From CSP1-5 sp964558395 (GTDB lineage: Bacteria; Methylomirabilota; Methylomirabilia; Methylomirabilales; CSP1-5): DNA of 64,000 nucleotides. Both the position numbers and the translations under genes were made by a program. Position 1 is the first letter of the stretch, and the number at the start of each line of letters is the position of its first letter. Of this stretch, positions 25,741 to 34,355 are shown in pieces. A model generated the notes under the pieces. It did no database searches, was not told the origin of the DNA, and saw only the letters and a program-made list of their open reading frames with translations. Location of the stretch: contig CAZLDS010000004.1 of assembly GCA_964558395.1 (NCBI GenBank), forward strand, positions 22,711 through 86,710, read 5' to 3'.

Positions 25741-26733
25741 ATGGCATACTCCGTTGGCATCGGTCTCACGAACGAATGCAATTTACGATGTCCCCATTGC
25801 TACCGCCCCGATATGGTGATCGAGCGTCTCACGTTCCGGGAGGTGCAGGAGGTCTGCGAGAGCATTCCGATCCGATCGATGAACCTCGGCGTGGGAGAGA
25901 ATGGACTCCACCCGGAATATCAAGCCATCCTCGATTATGTCTGGACGCAGGGCATCAAGACGACCATCACCTCGAACGGACTCAGTATTCAGGCACTCTC
26001 GGACAAGCACGTTAAGCGCTTTCATAGCGTGGAGTTTTCCCTGGACTTCCCCACCGAGCGGGAGCACGACGCCTTTCGGGGGACAGGGAACTGGCGCGGC
26101 GTCATGGAGGCGATCGCGCGGTGTGCCGACATCGGCCTCTCGGTCACGGTGACTTCGGTCATGATGAGCATCAATTACGAGAAACTGGGCGATCTCGCCA
26201 AGGTGGCCGCCTCGGTCGGGGCCAACCTCCGAGTGAACATCTATCAACCCGCAAAGACGGATCAGTTTACGCTGAGGTACGAGCAATTCTGGGAAGGATT
26301 CAGGCGCCTCTTGGGCGACACACGCCTGGTCGCCACCACCGAGCCTGTCTTAGCCGGAGTCCTGGGACTGGACGGGTTCGACGGTCCGGCGTGTGGCCGT
26401 TCCACGGTTCGGGTGGCCCCCGACGGTCGAATCCTTCCCTGCACGTACTGGCCGAAGAGTCGTCTGACCCTTGCCGACCTGAAAGCCCTCGGCGAAGACA
26501 TCGTGCAGGCACCGGAGTTCCTCGAGGCCCGGCAGGTTCCCCCAGCGTGCGCGGGGTGTCCGTGTCGGGGTGGCTGCGCGGGCAGGCGCGCCGTGCTCGG
26601 TAACCTCCATGGATCTGATCCCTACTGCCCCTTTGTGAGGGGTGATCGACTCATGATCGAATGGGAGCAGGCAACAGGGCAGGATCTCCCCAAGGTGGGA
26701 AGCGCCTGCACCACGGTCGTGTCAGCACTGTAG
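25741..26733 (+). CDS. radical SAM/SPASM-domain protein
   Basis: A 330-residue radical SAM enzyme. The 4Fe-4S site is Cys13-x3-Cys17-x2-Cys20 (CNLRCPHC). The C-terminal SPASM-like region has Cys in PACGRS and LPCTYW and the cluster CAGCPCRGGCAG plus PYCPF, enough for one or two auxiliary clusters. SPASM enzymes usually modify peptides or proteins. The start is ATG 25741 behind GGAGGAG; the upstream frame lies inside the glycosyltransferase. The C-terminal tail SACTTVVSAL lacks obvious function. No precursor peptide is visible nearby. Confidence 0.87.
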   Translation: MAYSVGIGLTNECNLRCPHCYRPDMVIERLTFREVQEVCESIPIRSMNLGVGENGLHPEYQAILDYVWTQGIKTTITSNGLSIQALSDKHVKRFHSVEFSLDFPTEREHDAFRGTGNWRGVMEAIARCADIGLSVTVTSVMMSINYEKLGDLAKVAASVGANLRVNIYQPAKTDQFTLRYEQFWEGFRRLLGDTRLVATTEPVLAGVLGLDGFDGPACGRSTVRVAPDGRILPCTYWPKSRLTLADLKALGEDIVQAPEFLEARQVPPACAGCPCRGGCAGRRAVLGNLHGSDPYCPFVRGDRLMIEWEQATGQDLPKVGSACTTVVSAL

Positions 26734-26763
26734 AGGCGTTTCGCGAGCGATGAGGACTGAGCG

Positions 26764-27783
26764 ATGAGCGATGAGATGAACCACTCGAAGCGTCTTCCGG
26801 TCGCGGCCGAATTACCCCGCACCCTCTATCTGGAGACGACCAATCGCTGTAACTCGAAATGCCAGACGTGCGTCCGGACTTTTCTCACCCTTGAGCCGCC
26901 CAAGGACCTCACCCTGGCCGAGCTGAAGAGCATCGTGGACCAATTCCCAGTCTTGGAACGGGTCGTTCTCCACGGGGTTGGCGAGCCGCTGTTGAATCGA
27001 GAGCTTTTCGAAATGATCGCATACGTGAAGGCCCGGGGCGCAACGGTCCTGTTCAACTCCGATGCCATCAGCCTCACCCCAAAGCGCGCCCAACAGCTCA
27101 TCGACAGCCGCCTGGATGAATTGCGCGTCTCCATGGACGGGGCGACCCGCGAAACGTATGACAAAATTCGCGGCGTTGACCAGTTCGACCGGGTCGTGGG
27201 AAATGTCAGTCATCTGCTCGACCTGCAGCGGAAGCTCAAGAGAGAGACCCCCCGCGTCTCCCTCTGGTTTACCGCCATGAAGGCCAATCTCCATGAGCTC
27301 CCGGCATTCGTGCGACTGGCCGCCAGGATTGGAGTCCCGGAGGTCTACGTCCAGCGCCTCGTATATAACGGCCACGGGATCGCTGTGGCCGACCAGTCGC
27401 TTCACCGGGCGATGCACGAGCGGGAGCAAAAGTTGATCGCAGAGGCAGATGAGTTAGCGCGGACTTTCCAAATCGCCTTCAAGGCCTCAGGCTTGACCAC
27501 GCCCATGGAAAGTCTCCAAGGAACGGAACTCGGTAAACGGCCCTGGTCCGGCTGCCACCGTCCCTGGACGCTGAGCTACGTAACGGCAAACGGCAACGTG
27601 CTCCCCTGCTGCCTCGCCCCTTGGACGGCGAAAAACTACCGGGGGGCCCTCTTGGGCAATGCCTTCACGGACGATTTTTCGCGCATCTGGAACGGGGAAC
27701 AATACCGGCAGTTCAGAGAGACGTTCGAGAGCGACGTCCCTCCAGATCCCTGCCACGGGTGCGGACTGCTCTGGAGTTATTAA
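26764..27783 (+). CDS. radical SAM/SPASM-domain protein (second)
   Basis: A 339-residue radical SAM enzyme with Cys29-x3-Cys33-x2-Cys36 (CNSKCQTC) and the substrate-barrel phrases VLHGVGEPLLN and DELRVSMDGAT. The SPASM-like end has SGCHRPWTLSYVTANG, LPCCLAPW and DPCHGCGLLWSY. It differs in sequence from the radical SAM gene 30 bases upstream and is not a simple duplicate. Both are probably co-transcribed with the DoxX-like and glycosyltransferase genes. The substrate is unknown; lipid, sugar or peptide are all possible. Confidence 0.87.
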   Translation: MSDEMNHSKRLPVAAELPRTLYLETTNRCNSKCQTCVRTFLTLEPPKDLTLAELKSIVDQFPVLERVVLHGVGEPLLNRELFEMIAYVKARGATVLFNSDAISLTPKRAQQLIDSRLDELRVSMDGATRETYDKIRGVDQFDRVVGNVSHLLDLQRKLKRETPRVSLWFTAMKANLHELPAFVRLAARIGVPEVYVQRLVYNGHGIAVADQSLHRAMHEREQKLIAEADELARTFQIAFKASGLTTPMESLQGTELGKRPWSGCHRPWTLSYVTANGNVLPCCLAPWTAKNYRGALLGNAFTDDFSRIWNGEQYRQFRETFESDVPPDPCHGCGLLWSY

Positions 27784-27800
27784 GGCCCAAGGAGGCAAGG

Positions 27801-28334
27801 ATGAACCTTGGACAAGAAGGTTCCACGCATATCAGTCCCTCGGTGTCCCTGGGACTGTTTCGCATGGGATTCGGCATCCTCTACCTGCACGCGGCCTGGC
27901 AAAAAGCTCCCTGGGTGATCAACGATGGGCAGCGGTTCGGGTGGCTCTACGGCTGGATCTGGCAAGAGATCAACCACCCAACCTTCGGCTGGTATAAGGC
28001 CTTCCTGCAGAAGGTCGTCCTCCCGAACTTCACCTTCTTCGGTTACATGAGCTTTCTAACGGAGGTCGCACTCGGGCTCTCGTTCCTCTTTGGGCTCTTT
28101 ACGGTGCTCGGGGGTATCGGCGGGGCGTTATGGCAGCTGAACATCGCCCTGGGCAGCTACTCGGTACCCGGCGAATGGGGCTGGATCTGGTTTCTCCTCA
28201 TCGTCCCCCATTTGGTCTTTGCCCAGAGCCGGGCGGGACGCACTCTGGGAATAGACTGGCTGCTCTGGAACCAGCTGTCTCGAGTTCAGCGCCGACGCTC
28301 AGCACTCGGAAAGCTACTCCTTCGGCTTGTCTAA
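27801..28334 (+). CDS. DoxX-like integral membrane protein
   Basis: A 177-residue membrane protein with four hydrophobic segments in the DoxX/TQO small-subunit pattern: an early RMGFGILYLHAAWQKAPW stretch, a long periplasmic loop with many aromatics, EVALGLSFLFGLF, then a last helix with VPHLVFAQSRAGRTLGIDWLL. The family is linked to quinone-dependent oxidation of thiosulfate and other thiols. The start is ATG 27801 (AAGGAGG seven bases upstream); a longer frame is an artefact over the preceding gene. It lies 17 bases after the second radical SAM gene. Confidence 0.8.
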   Translation: MNLGQEGSTHISPSVSLGLFRMGFGILYLHAAWQKAPWVINDGQRFGWLYGWIWQEINHPTFGWYKAFLQKVVLPNFTFFGYMSFLTEVALGLSFLFGLFTVLGGIGGALWQLNIALGSYSVPGEWGWIWFLLIVPHLVFAQSRAGRTLGIDWLLWNQLSRVQRRRSALGKLLLRLV

Positions 28335-28344
28335 GGAGGTACTC

Positions 28345-29715
28345 ATGGCCTGGAGGAGCCCCTCCTTTCTTCTGCTGGTCGGTGGGGGGATCGCATCGGC
28401 GTTTTTATACCTCCTGAATTTTGACATCATTCCTTTGGTCCAACATCTTGGGCTCATCGGTCCCCACCAAGATGCACTTGCCGTATATCCTATCCTGTTT
28501 TTTCTGCTCTTTGCCCTGTACCTGCTTGCTGTCGCCGTCATCTTCCGAAAGCGCTCCGAGCCTCACTCTGTGGGTGTGATCCTCGGATTCGCTTTACTCT
28601 TTCGGGTCGCCCTCCTTGTTTCCCCTCCGGCCCTCTCGAGCGATGTGTACCGGTACGTCTGGGACGGTCGGGTTCAGACGGCCGGGATCAGCCCGTACCT
28701 GTATGCCCCGTCGGCCCAAGAGCTGGCCCCGCTTCGAGACGAGGAAATCTTTCCGCACATCAATCGGCGGGATGTCCCCACCATTTATCCGCCCGGCGCG
28801 CAGATGCTCTTGGCCTCCAGCGCTGTTTTCTTCCCAGACAGTGTCACGGGTCTGAAACTCATCATGATCTTGTTCGACATCGGGACCATCTTCCTGATCC
28901 TTCGTGTCTTGAAAAAGACCGGAATCCGGACGGATCGGGTCGTGCTCTACGCGTGGTCTCCCCTCGTGATCTTTGAGGTAGCCGGAAGCGGCCATCTCGA
29001 GGCCGTGATGCTCCCGTTCGTCCTTCTCGCCCTCCTGGCCAGGATGGACGAAAGGCCGCTCCTCGCCGGCACGGCGCTTGGAGTCGCCACGTTGATCAAA
29101 CTGTACCCGGCAGTCCTCTTTCCGGCCCTCTACAAGCGGCGAGAGAGGATGTTTCCCCTGGCCTTTGGCGCGACAATCCTGCTTGGATACCTCCCATACC
29201 TCTATGGTGCCGGGGATCGCGTACTGGGATTCTTGCCAGCCTACTTCGGCCCCTGGGAGGACTTTAACGTCGGGCTCCGCTATTTTGTCACTTCCGCGTT
29301 GGCGACCCTCACCCCCTCGCCTCGCCCCATCGCCATGCTCCTCGTCACGGCCCTTCTTAGCGCGGTAGCCGTGTATATTCTCCGTCAAAGACAAGATGAA
29401 GCGTTCCTGTGGCACGGATACCTGATGGTGAGTGCCTATTTACTTTTTCTGCCGACGAGTTTTCATCCGTGGTACCTCATTTGGATTCTCCCTTTTCTCT
29501 GTCTCTATCCCTCGTGGGGATGGCTCTATCTCAGCGGGGCCATTGGACTCTCCTACCTGAAATATGTCCAGGGGGGGCCCATTGTCCCCCTCGGCATTCG
29601 ACTTGTGGAGTTCGTCCCCCTGTACGTGTTGCTCAGCATCGAGGCCGTCCGCCATCGTCGCCTGCATCTCGGTCCACGTGAAACCATGACGCTCATGATG
29701 GAGAAACCGCAATGA
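28345..29715 (+). CDS. polytopic GT-C glycosyltransferase (GT87/mannosyltransferase-like)
   Basis: A 456-residue membrane protein with 10 or more transmembrane segments. The first loop holds the GT-C acidic motif region SSDVYRYVWDGRVQ, followed by NPYxY-like SPYLYAPS and IYPPGAQ, typical of polyprenyl-phosphate-sugar-using mannosyl- or arabinosyltransferases. It would act on the outer face of the inner membrane. The start is ATG 28345 with AAGGAGG six bases away. It overlaps the next glycosyltransferase by 4 bases (ATGA). It pairs logically with the DPM1-like enzyme that could make its lipid-linked donor. Confidence 0.8.
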   Translation: MAWRSPSFLLLVGGGIASAFLYLLNFDIIPLVQHLGLIGPHQDALAVYPILFFLLFALYLLAVAVIFRKRSEPHSVGVILGFALLFRVALLVSPPALSSDVYRYVWDGRVQTAGISPYLYAPSAQELAPLRDEEIFPHINRRDVPTIYPPGAQMLLASSAVFFPDSVTGLKLIMILFDIGTIFLILRVLKKTGIRTDRVVLYAWSPLVIFEVAGSGHLEAVMLPFVLLALLARMDERPLLAGTALGVATLIKLYPAVLFPALYKRRERMFPLAFGATILLGYLPYLYGAGDRVLGFLPAYFGPWEDFNVGLRYFVTSALATLTPSPRPIAMLLVTALLSAVAVYILRQRQDEAFLWHGYLMVSAYLLFLPTSFHPWYLIWILPFLCLYPSWGWLYLSGAIGLSYLKYVQGGPIVPLGIRLVEFVPLYVLLSIEAVRHRRLHLGPRETMTLMMEKPQ

Positions 29716-31337
29716 TATCCTCCAACATTCCAGAAGCACTGCTCCTCCTCCTTTACTTCGGCGCGCTCTTCCTGCTGTTTCTCTACGGGATCAATTGTTA
29801 CATCATGATCTTCCTTCACCGCCGGGCGAAAGAGCGCAACCATCAGCACGACGAAGCGGTCTGGACGGCGTGGCAGACCACGAAGCGAGACCTTCCCCAC
29901 GTCACTGTGCAACTGCCGATTTACAACGAGCGATACGTGATCCAGCGACTGATCGAGTCGGTCGTGCGCTTGGACTACCCAAAGGACCGGCTCGAGATTC
30001 AAGTCTTGGACGACTCCACAGACGAAACAACAGCCATCGCCGCCCCCCTCATTGACCGCTACCATCGGGCCGGTTTCGACATCACCCTTCTTCATCGCGT
30101 GACAAGGACCGGATATAAGGCCGGGGCCTTAAAGGAGGGGCTGGAAGTCGCCCGGGGGGAGTTCGTCGCCATCTTTGACGCCGACTTTATGCCCAAACCG
30201 GACTTTCTTATGAAGACCATTCCCTTCTTCCACGATCCCGCCATCGCCATGGTCCAGGCCCGTTGGGGGCACATCAACCGGGATTATTCCCTCCTGACGC
30301 TCGCCCAGAGCTTCGGGATCGACGGCCACTTTTGGGTGGAGCAGGCAGCCCGATGTTGGTCCGGGCTCTTCATGAACTTCAATGGGACGGCCGGGATCTG
30401 GCGGAGGAAGGCGATCGACGATGCCGGGGGGTGGCAGGCGGACACCCTGACGGAGGATTTGGATCTGAGCTATCGGGCGCAACTGAAAGGGTGGCGGATG
30501 AAATTCTTGCCGCAGGTCGTCTGCCCAGCCGAGGTCCCGGTCCAGATCGCCGCCGCAAAGAGCCAGCAGCACCGCTGGGCGAAGGGATCGATTCAAACCG
30601 CCATGAAACTCGTTCCCGAGATTCTGAGGGCCGAGGTCCCGCTTTTCACCAAGTATCAAGCGGTCTTTCACCTGACCAACTACATGGTGCATCCCCTCAT
30701 GTTGGTCGTTGCCCTGAGCTCGCCTCTCCTCCTCTGGTTCGACGGATTCTTCGCGCTTCGGGAGCATCTCTTTGCGGCAGCGGCGGTCTTTTCGATCGCG
30801 GCGTTCGGACCCTCGAGCATGTATCTTTACGCCCAACAACATCTCTATCCGGACTGGAAACGGCGCTTGAAATACTTCCCGTCCCTGCTCGTCTTCGGGA
30901 CGGGGATCGCCCTCAACAATACCGAGGCCATTCTGGAGGCTTTCTTCAAGGTGGACGGGGCCTTTGTTCGGACGCCGAAATTCCGGATCGAAAAAAGGTC
31001 GGACACGTGGGTGGAAAAGCGATATCGCCCCCCGATCCCATGGCTCAGTCTGTTCGAGGCCGTCCTCGCCCTCTACTGTCTGTATGGGGTCTCCCTTTTC
31101 ATTCAACGGGGCAAGTACCTCATCGATCCCTTTCTCATCCTCTACTCCGTCGGATTCGCCACCGTCGCCACGATGAGCTTGTGGGAGACCCTGTGGGGCT
31201 CGGTGATCCATCCCAAGCCAGAAAGGAAACCCAAAGAAGGTGATGACGCTTTGGAGGCCCAGGTGTTGAGACTGGTGGAAGAGCGCGAGGGGGTCACGGC
31301 GGCGGCCGTTCCCTTGGAAAGGAGGCCGGTGGCATGA
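29712..31337 (+). CDS. processive family 2 glycosyltransferase, cellulose/mannan synthase-like
   Basis: A 541-residue membrane glycosyltransferase. One N-terminal helix leads to a GT-A domain with VTVQLPIYNER, VLDDSTDET, the D,D motif FDADFMP, the third Asp in TLTEDLDLSYRA and QQHRWAKG (the QxxRW motif of processive beta-glycan synthases); four or more helices follow. It most resembles glucomannan/CslA-type synthases. No PilZ domain is fused. Its stop overlaps the start of the propeller gene, so the export or anchoring of a glycan may involve that secreted protein. Confidence 0.85.
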   Translation: MISSNIPEALLLLLYFGALFLLFLYGINCYIMIFLHRRAKERNHQHDEAVWTAWQTTKRDLPHVTVQLPIYNERYVIQRLIESVVRLDYPKDRLEIQVLDDSTDETTAIAAPLIDRYHRAGFDITLLHRVTRTGYKAGALKEGLEVARGEFVAIFDADFMPKPDFLMKTIPFFHDPAIAMVQARWGHINRDYSLLTLAQSFGIDGHFWVEQAARCWSGLFMNFNGTAGIWRRKAIDDAGGWQADTLTEDLDLSYRAQLKGWRMKFLPQVVCPAEVPVQIAAAKSQQHRWAKGSIQTAMKLVPEILRAEVPLFTKYQAVFHLTNYMVHPLMLVVALSSPLLLWFDGFFALREHLFAAAAVFSIAAFGPSSMYLYAQQHLYPDWKRRLKYFPSLLVFGTGIALNNTEAILEAFFKVDGAFVRTPKFRIEKRSDTWVEKRYRPPIPWLSLFEAVLALYCLYGVSLFIQRGKYLIDPFLILYSVGFATVATMSLWETLWGSVIHPKPERKPKEGDDALEAQVLRLVEEREGVTAAAVPLERRPVA

Positions 31338-32986
31338 AGCAAACCCCATGCCGGGGCATGAGGAGAAGGACCCTTTGGCCGCTGGGTCTCTTTATGCTCG
31401 GTATCCTTATCCTTTCGGGCCCGGGTTTTCGCCACGGCGCGGTCGCGGCTCAACGAACGCGTTCCATCTTGGCCGAGTCGCCGTGGCCAAAGTACCGTGG
31501 TGATCCAAGGAATACCGGCCGAAGTCGCCACACTGGACCCGCGTCGGACACATTGAAGTGGACCTTTTCAACGGGGCGCCGGGATAAGGAGGGAGGCATC
31601 GAGACCGATCCTGTGATCGGTCCCGACGGCACTGTCTACTTCGGAGCGAACAACGGAATCCTGTATGCCCTCGATCCCGAAAACGGAGATATCCGCTGGG
31701 CCTTTCCAACACAATTCGATACCTTTGCGATTTATTCGAGTCCATTCGTGGACGAAGATGGAATTGTCTATTTCGGGGCGAAGGACGGAACGGTGTATGC
31801 CCTGAGGGCTCCGCGCACGGGGATCATGGGAGAGGTCGTCTGGTCATTCGACGTCGGCACCACGATCCAGACCTCGCCGACGTTCACTCCGGATGGAACA
31901 CTCGTCATCGGTGCCGACGACTGGGCCTACTATGGGATCACGCCACCCCGAGACAACACGGGGCCAAAACTGAAGTGGCGCTTTCAAACCCAGGGGACCC
32001 TCATCACGTCTCCGGCGGTGGACTCCGACGGGACGGTGTTCGTCGCCTCGATGGATGGGAACGTCTATGCCCTTGAGCCGGCCAAGGAGGCGGGACAGCC
32101 CGTCAAAGTCCGCTGGACCTTTCCCTCGGGGGACCGGGATGCCAAGGGGGGATTCGAGAACGCCCCGGCGATCGATGATACGGGCACCCTGTACATCGGA
32201 GGCAACAACGGGCTCCTGTATGCCCTCGACGTGAAGACGGGACGTGTGAAGTGGACCTTCGACGGCGTGGCCCAGTCCGGCTACCGAACCTTTGCAATTT
32301 TCTCATCGGCTGCCGTCGGGCCAGAGGAGACCATCTACTTTGGAGGAAAGAATGGCGTGCTCTACGCCCTGCGGGAAAGCCGAGGACTTTTCTCGACCGG
32401 CGCCCAGGTCCTGTGGCGCTATAATGTGGGGCCGGGCATCCAGTCGTCGCCCCTGCTGGCGGCGGACGGAACGATCTACCTCGGCGATGAGAAAGGAACC
32501 CTCCACGCTACTCGGCCTCCCCCGTCCGGAGAGTGGGCGACTTCTCTGTGGAAGTTCGCCACCAAAGGGATCGTGATCTCCTCAGCCGCCCTCGGGGCTG
32601 ACGGAACCCTGTACACGGCATCGATGGACGGCAAGGCGTATGCCTTTCACGACGGCAAGAAGGTGCAATCATCCCAGGGTCCGCTTTCGGGGACGTGGTA
32701 CGGCACTTACCAGGATGTTGGCGGCACCGGCAAAATCACCGTCGTCCTCGTGCAGCGAGGGACAGAGCTTCAAGGGATTTGGAGAATTCAGGGTGGCGTC
32801 CGAGGCTCCCTCACGGGAAAGATCGAGGGAGATCAAGGCACCTACACTTTGCAGCCGCTGTCCAAGACATGTCTTGGGGACGGGGAGGGAACGATCACAA
32901 TCGCTGGGACGACGCTCACCGGGCAGTATCGTGGCCAGGACTGTCGCGGGAAGATCGAGGGCGGCACACTTGAAGTGCACCGCTGA
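31334..32986 (+). CDS. secreted PQQ-type beta-propeller protein
   Basis: A 550-residue protein with a signal peptide (about residues 12-36). Residues 45-460 contain about seven copies of the PQQ repeat (GTVYFGANNGILYALDP and variants such as GTVFVASMDGNVYALEP and GTLYIGGNNGLLYALDV), which close a beta-propeller. The last 90 residues are a separate beta-rich module (GTWYGTYQDVGGTGKITVVL) with one Cys pair. The propeller lacks the catalytic Asp/Ca site typical of PQQ dehydrogenases as far as I can see, so a scaffold or polymer-binding role is likelier. It overlaps the glycan synthase gene by 4 bases. Confidence 0.82.
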   Translation: MKQTPCRGMRRRTLWPLGLFMLGILILSGPGFRHGAVAAQRTRSILAESPWPKYRGDPRNTGRSRHTGPASDTLKWTFSTGRRDKEGGIETDPVIGPDGTVYFGANNGILYALDPENGDIRWAFPTQFDTFAIYSSPFVDEDGIVYFGAKDGTVYALRAPRTGIMGEVVWSFDVGTTIQTSPTFTPDGTLVIGADDWAYYGITPPRDNTGPKLKWRFQTQGTLITSPAVDSDGTVFVASMDGNVYALEPAKEAGQPVKVRWTFPSGDRDAKGGFENAPAIDDTGTLYIGGNNGLLYALDVKTGRVKWTFDGVAQSGYRTFAIFSSAAVGPEETIYFGGKNGVLYALRESRGLFSTGAQVLWRYNVGPGIQSSPLLAADGTIYLGDEKGTLHATRPPPSGEWATSLWKFATKGIVISSAALGADGTLYTASMDGKAYAFHDGKKVQSSQGPLSGTWYGTYQDVGGTGKITVVLVQRGTELQGIWRIQGGVRGSLTGKIEGDQGTYTLQPLSKTCLGDGEGTITIAGTTLTGQYRGQDCRGKIEGGTLEVHR

Positions 32987-33010
32987 AGCGTTGGGAAAGA
33001 GGACTCAATA

Positions 33011-34345
33011 ATGATGGAAGTATCGCAAGCGGCCCCGCTTCCGATCGGTGGCCGCGTGTTGGCCCGCCCCTCGACCTCGCTGGCCCCGCGCATTCTGATC
33101 CTCGGTGGGGGCTTTGCAGGTGTGACCACCGCCCTGGAGTTGGGCAAGCGGTGTGCCGGGGTCTTACCCGTTCGCATTACCCTCATTAGCGACCAGAATT
33201 CCTTTCTCTTCACGCCGATGCTGGCCGAGGCCGCTACGGGAGCCGTCGAGACCCGACACGTCATCTATCCTATCCGCTCACTGTGTGGTGAATGGGGTGT
33301 CGAGTTCGGAGAGATGATCGTCGAGGCCATCGACCTCGACCGGCGCCGTGTGATCGCCCGCCATCGCAGATCCCAGGTTCGCCAGCGCGTGCACTACGAC
33401 AAGCTCGTCGTCGCCCTGGGTGCCACGCCGCTCGCGACCATCGCTCCCGGGGCGGCTGAATACGCCCTCCCGTTCAAAGAGGTGGCGGACGCCTTCCGCA
33501 TTCGCAACCACGTGATCCACCTCTTCGAAACGGCGGCCTTGACCGATGATCGCTGGACGCAACGCCGCTTACTGACGTTCGTCGTGGTGGGGGCGGGTCA
33601 CGCGGGGACAGAGCTGATGGCTGCTCTAGAGGAGCTCACGCGGGGCATTCTCCTGAAGCACTATCCGTCCATATATCAGGACAGCGTGCGCCTCGTCCTG
33701 GTCGGGAGCACCATCCTGCCGCAGACAGCGACCAACCTCGCCGCCTACGCGAAGGAACAGTTGCTCGCCCGAGGGATCGAGCACGAGACGACCCGTGCCG
33801 CCGCGGTGACACCGGAAGGACTGGAGCTCAAGGATGGGCGGACCATCCCGAGCCAATGTGTTATCTGGACCGCCGGGACGCAGGTGAGCCCGGTGGTGGC
33901 CGCCCTCTCCGTTCCGAAGGCACGGGACGACCGCCTGAGGGTCAACGAATTCTTCGAGGTGGAGGGGGTGCGTGACGTATACGCGCTCGGGGATAATGCC
34001 GCCCAGATCGATCCGCATACACAAGCCCCTTATGTGGCAACAGCCCAGGTAGCCATTCGCCAGGCCCGAGCCCTCGCCGCGGTGATTGAGGCGGACCTCA
34101 CAGGCCGCGAGAAGAAACCGTTCCGGTTCCAAGTCCTGGGAGAACTGGTTCCCCTGAGCCGGAGCACCGCCGTCGCGGACCTCAAGGGGATCAAGCTGAC
34201 CGGGTTTTTGGCCTGGTTCGTGTGGAGGACGATCTATATGCTGAAGCTACCAACCCTGGCCGCGCGGTTACGGGTGGTCCTGGACTGGAGCGTCGAGCTG
34301 TTCTTCGAACGGGATGTGTCCGAGCTCAAGGTAGAGAAGGAGTAG
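33011..34345 (+). CDS. ndh: type II NADH dehydrogenase-like FAD oxidoreductase
   Basis: A 444-residue two-dinucleotide-binding flavoprotein. The FAD motif is RILILGGGFAGVTTALEL (about residues 28-45), the NAD(P) motif is TFVVVGAGHAGTELMAALEEL (about 180-200) and the late FAD motif DVYALGDNAAQID is near residue 330. The C-terminal segment with GFLAWFVWRTIYMLKLP fits membrane association. It would pass electrons from NADH to quinone without pumping. It stands between the propeller and the HD-GYP gene with short spacers. Confidence 0.87.
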   Translation: MMEVSQAAPLPIGGRVLARPSTSLAPRILILGGGFAGVTTALELGKRCAGVLPVRITLISDQNSFLFTPMLAEAATGAVETRHVIYPIRSLCGEWGVEFGEMIVEAIDLDRRRVIARHRRSQVRQRVHYDKLVVALGATPLATIAPGAAEYALPFKEVADAFRIRNHVIHLFETAALTDDRWTQRRLLTFVVVGAGHAGTELMAALEELTRGILLKHYPSIYQDSVRLVLVGSTILPQTATNLAAYAKEQLLARGIEHETTRAAAVTPEGLELKDGRTIPSQCVIWTAGTQVSPVVAALSVPKARDDRLRVNEFFEVEGVRDVYALGDNAAQIDPHTQAPYVATAQVAIRQARALAAVIEADLTGREKKPFRFQVLGELVPLSRSTAVADLKGIKLTGFLAWFVWRTIYMLKLPTLAARLRVVLDWSVELFFERDVSELKVEKE

Positions 34346-34355
34346 AGGAGCCGAC

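Noticed and set aside
30263..31243. 326-codon plus-strand frame in another phase
   Set aside because: Overlaps the glycosyltransferase entirely and carries no motifs.
30129..31349. 406-codon minus-strand frame
   Set aside because: Antisense to the processive glycosyltransferase; composition is His/Gln/Pro-rich with no recognisable domain.
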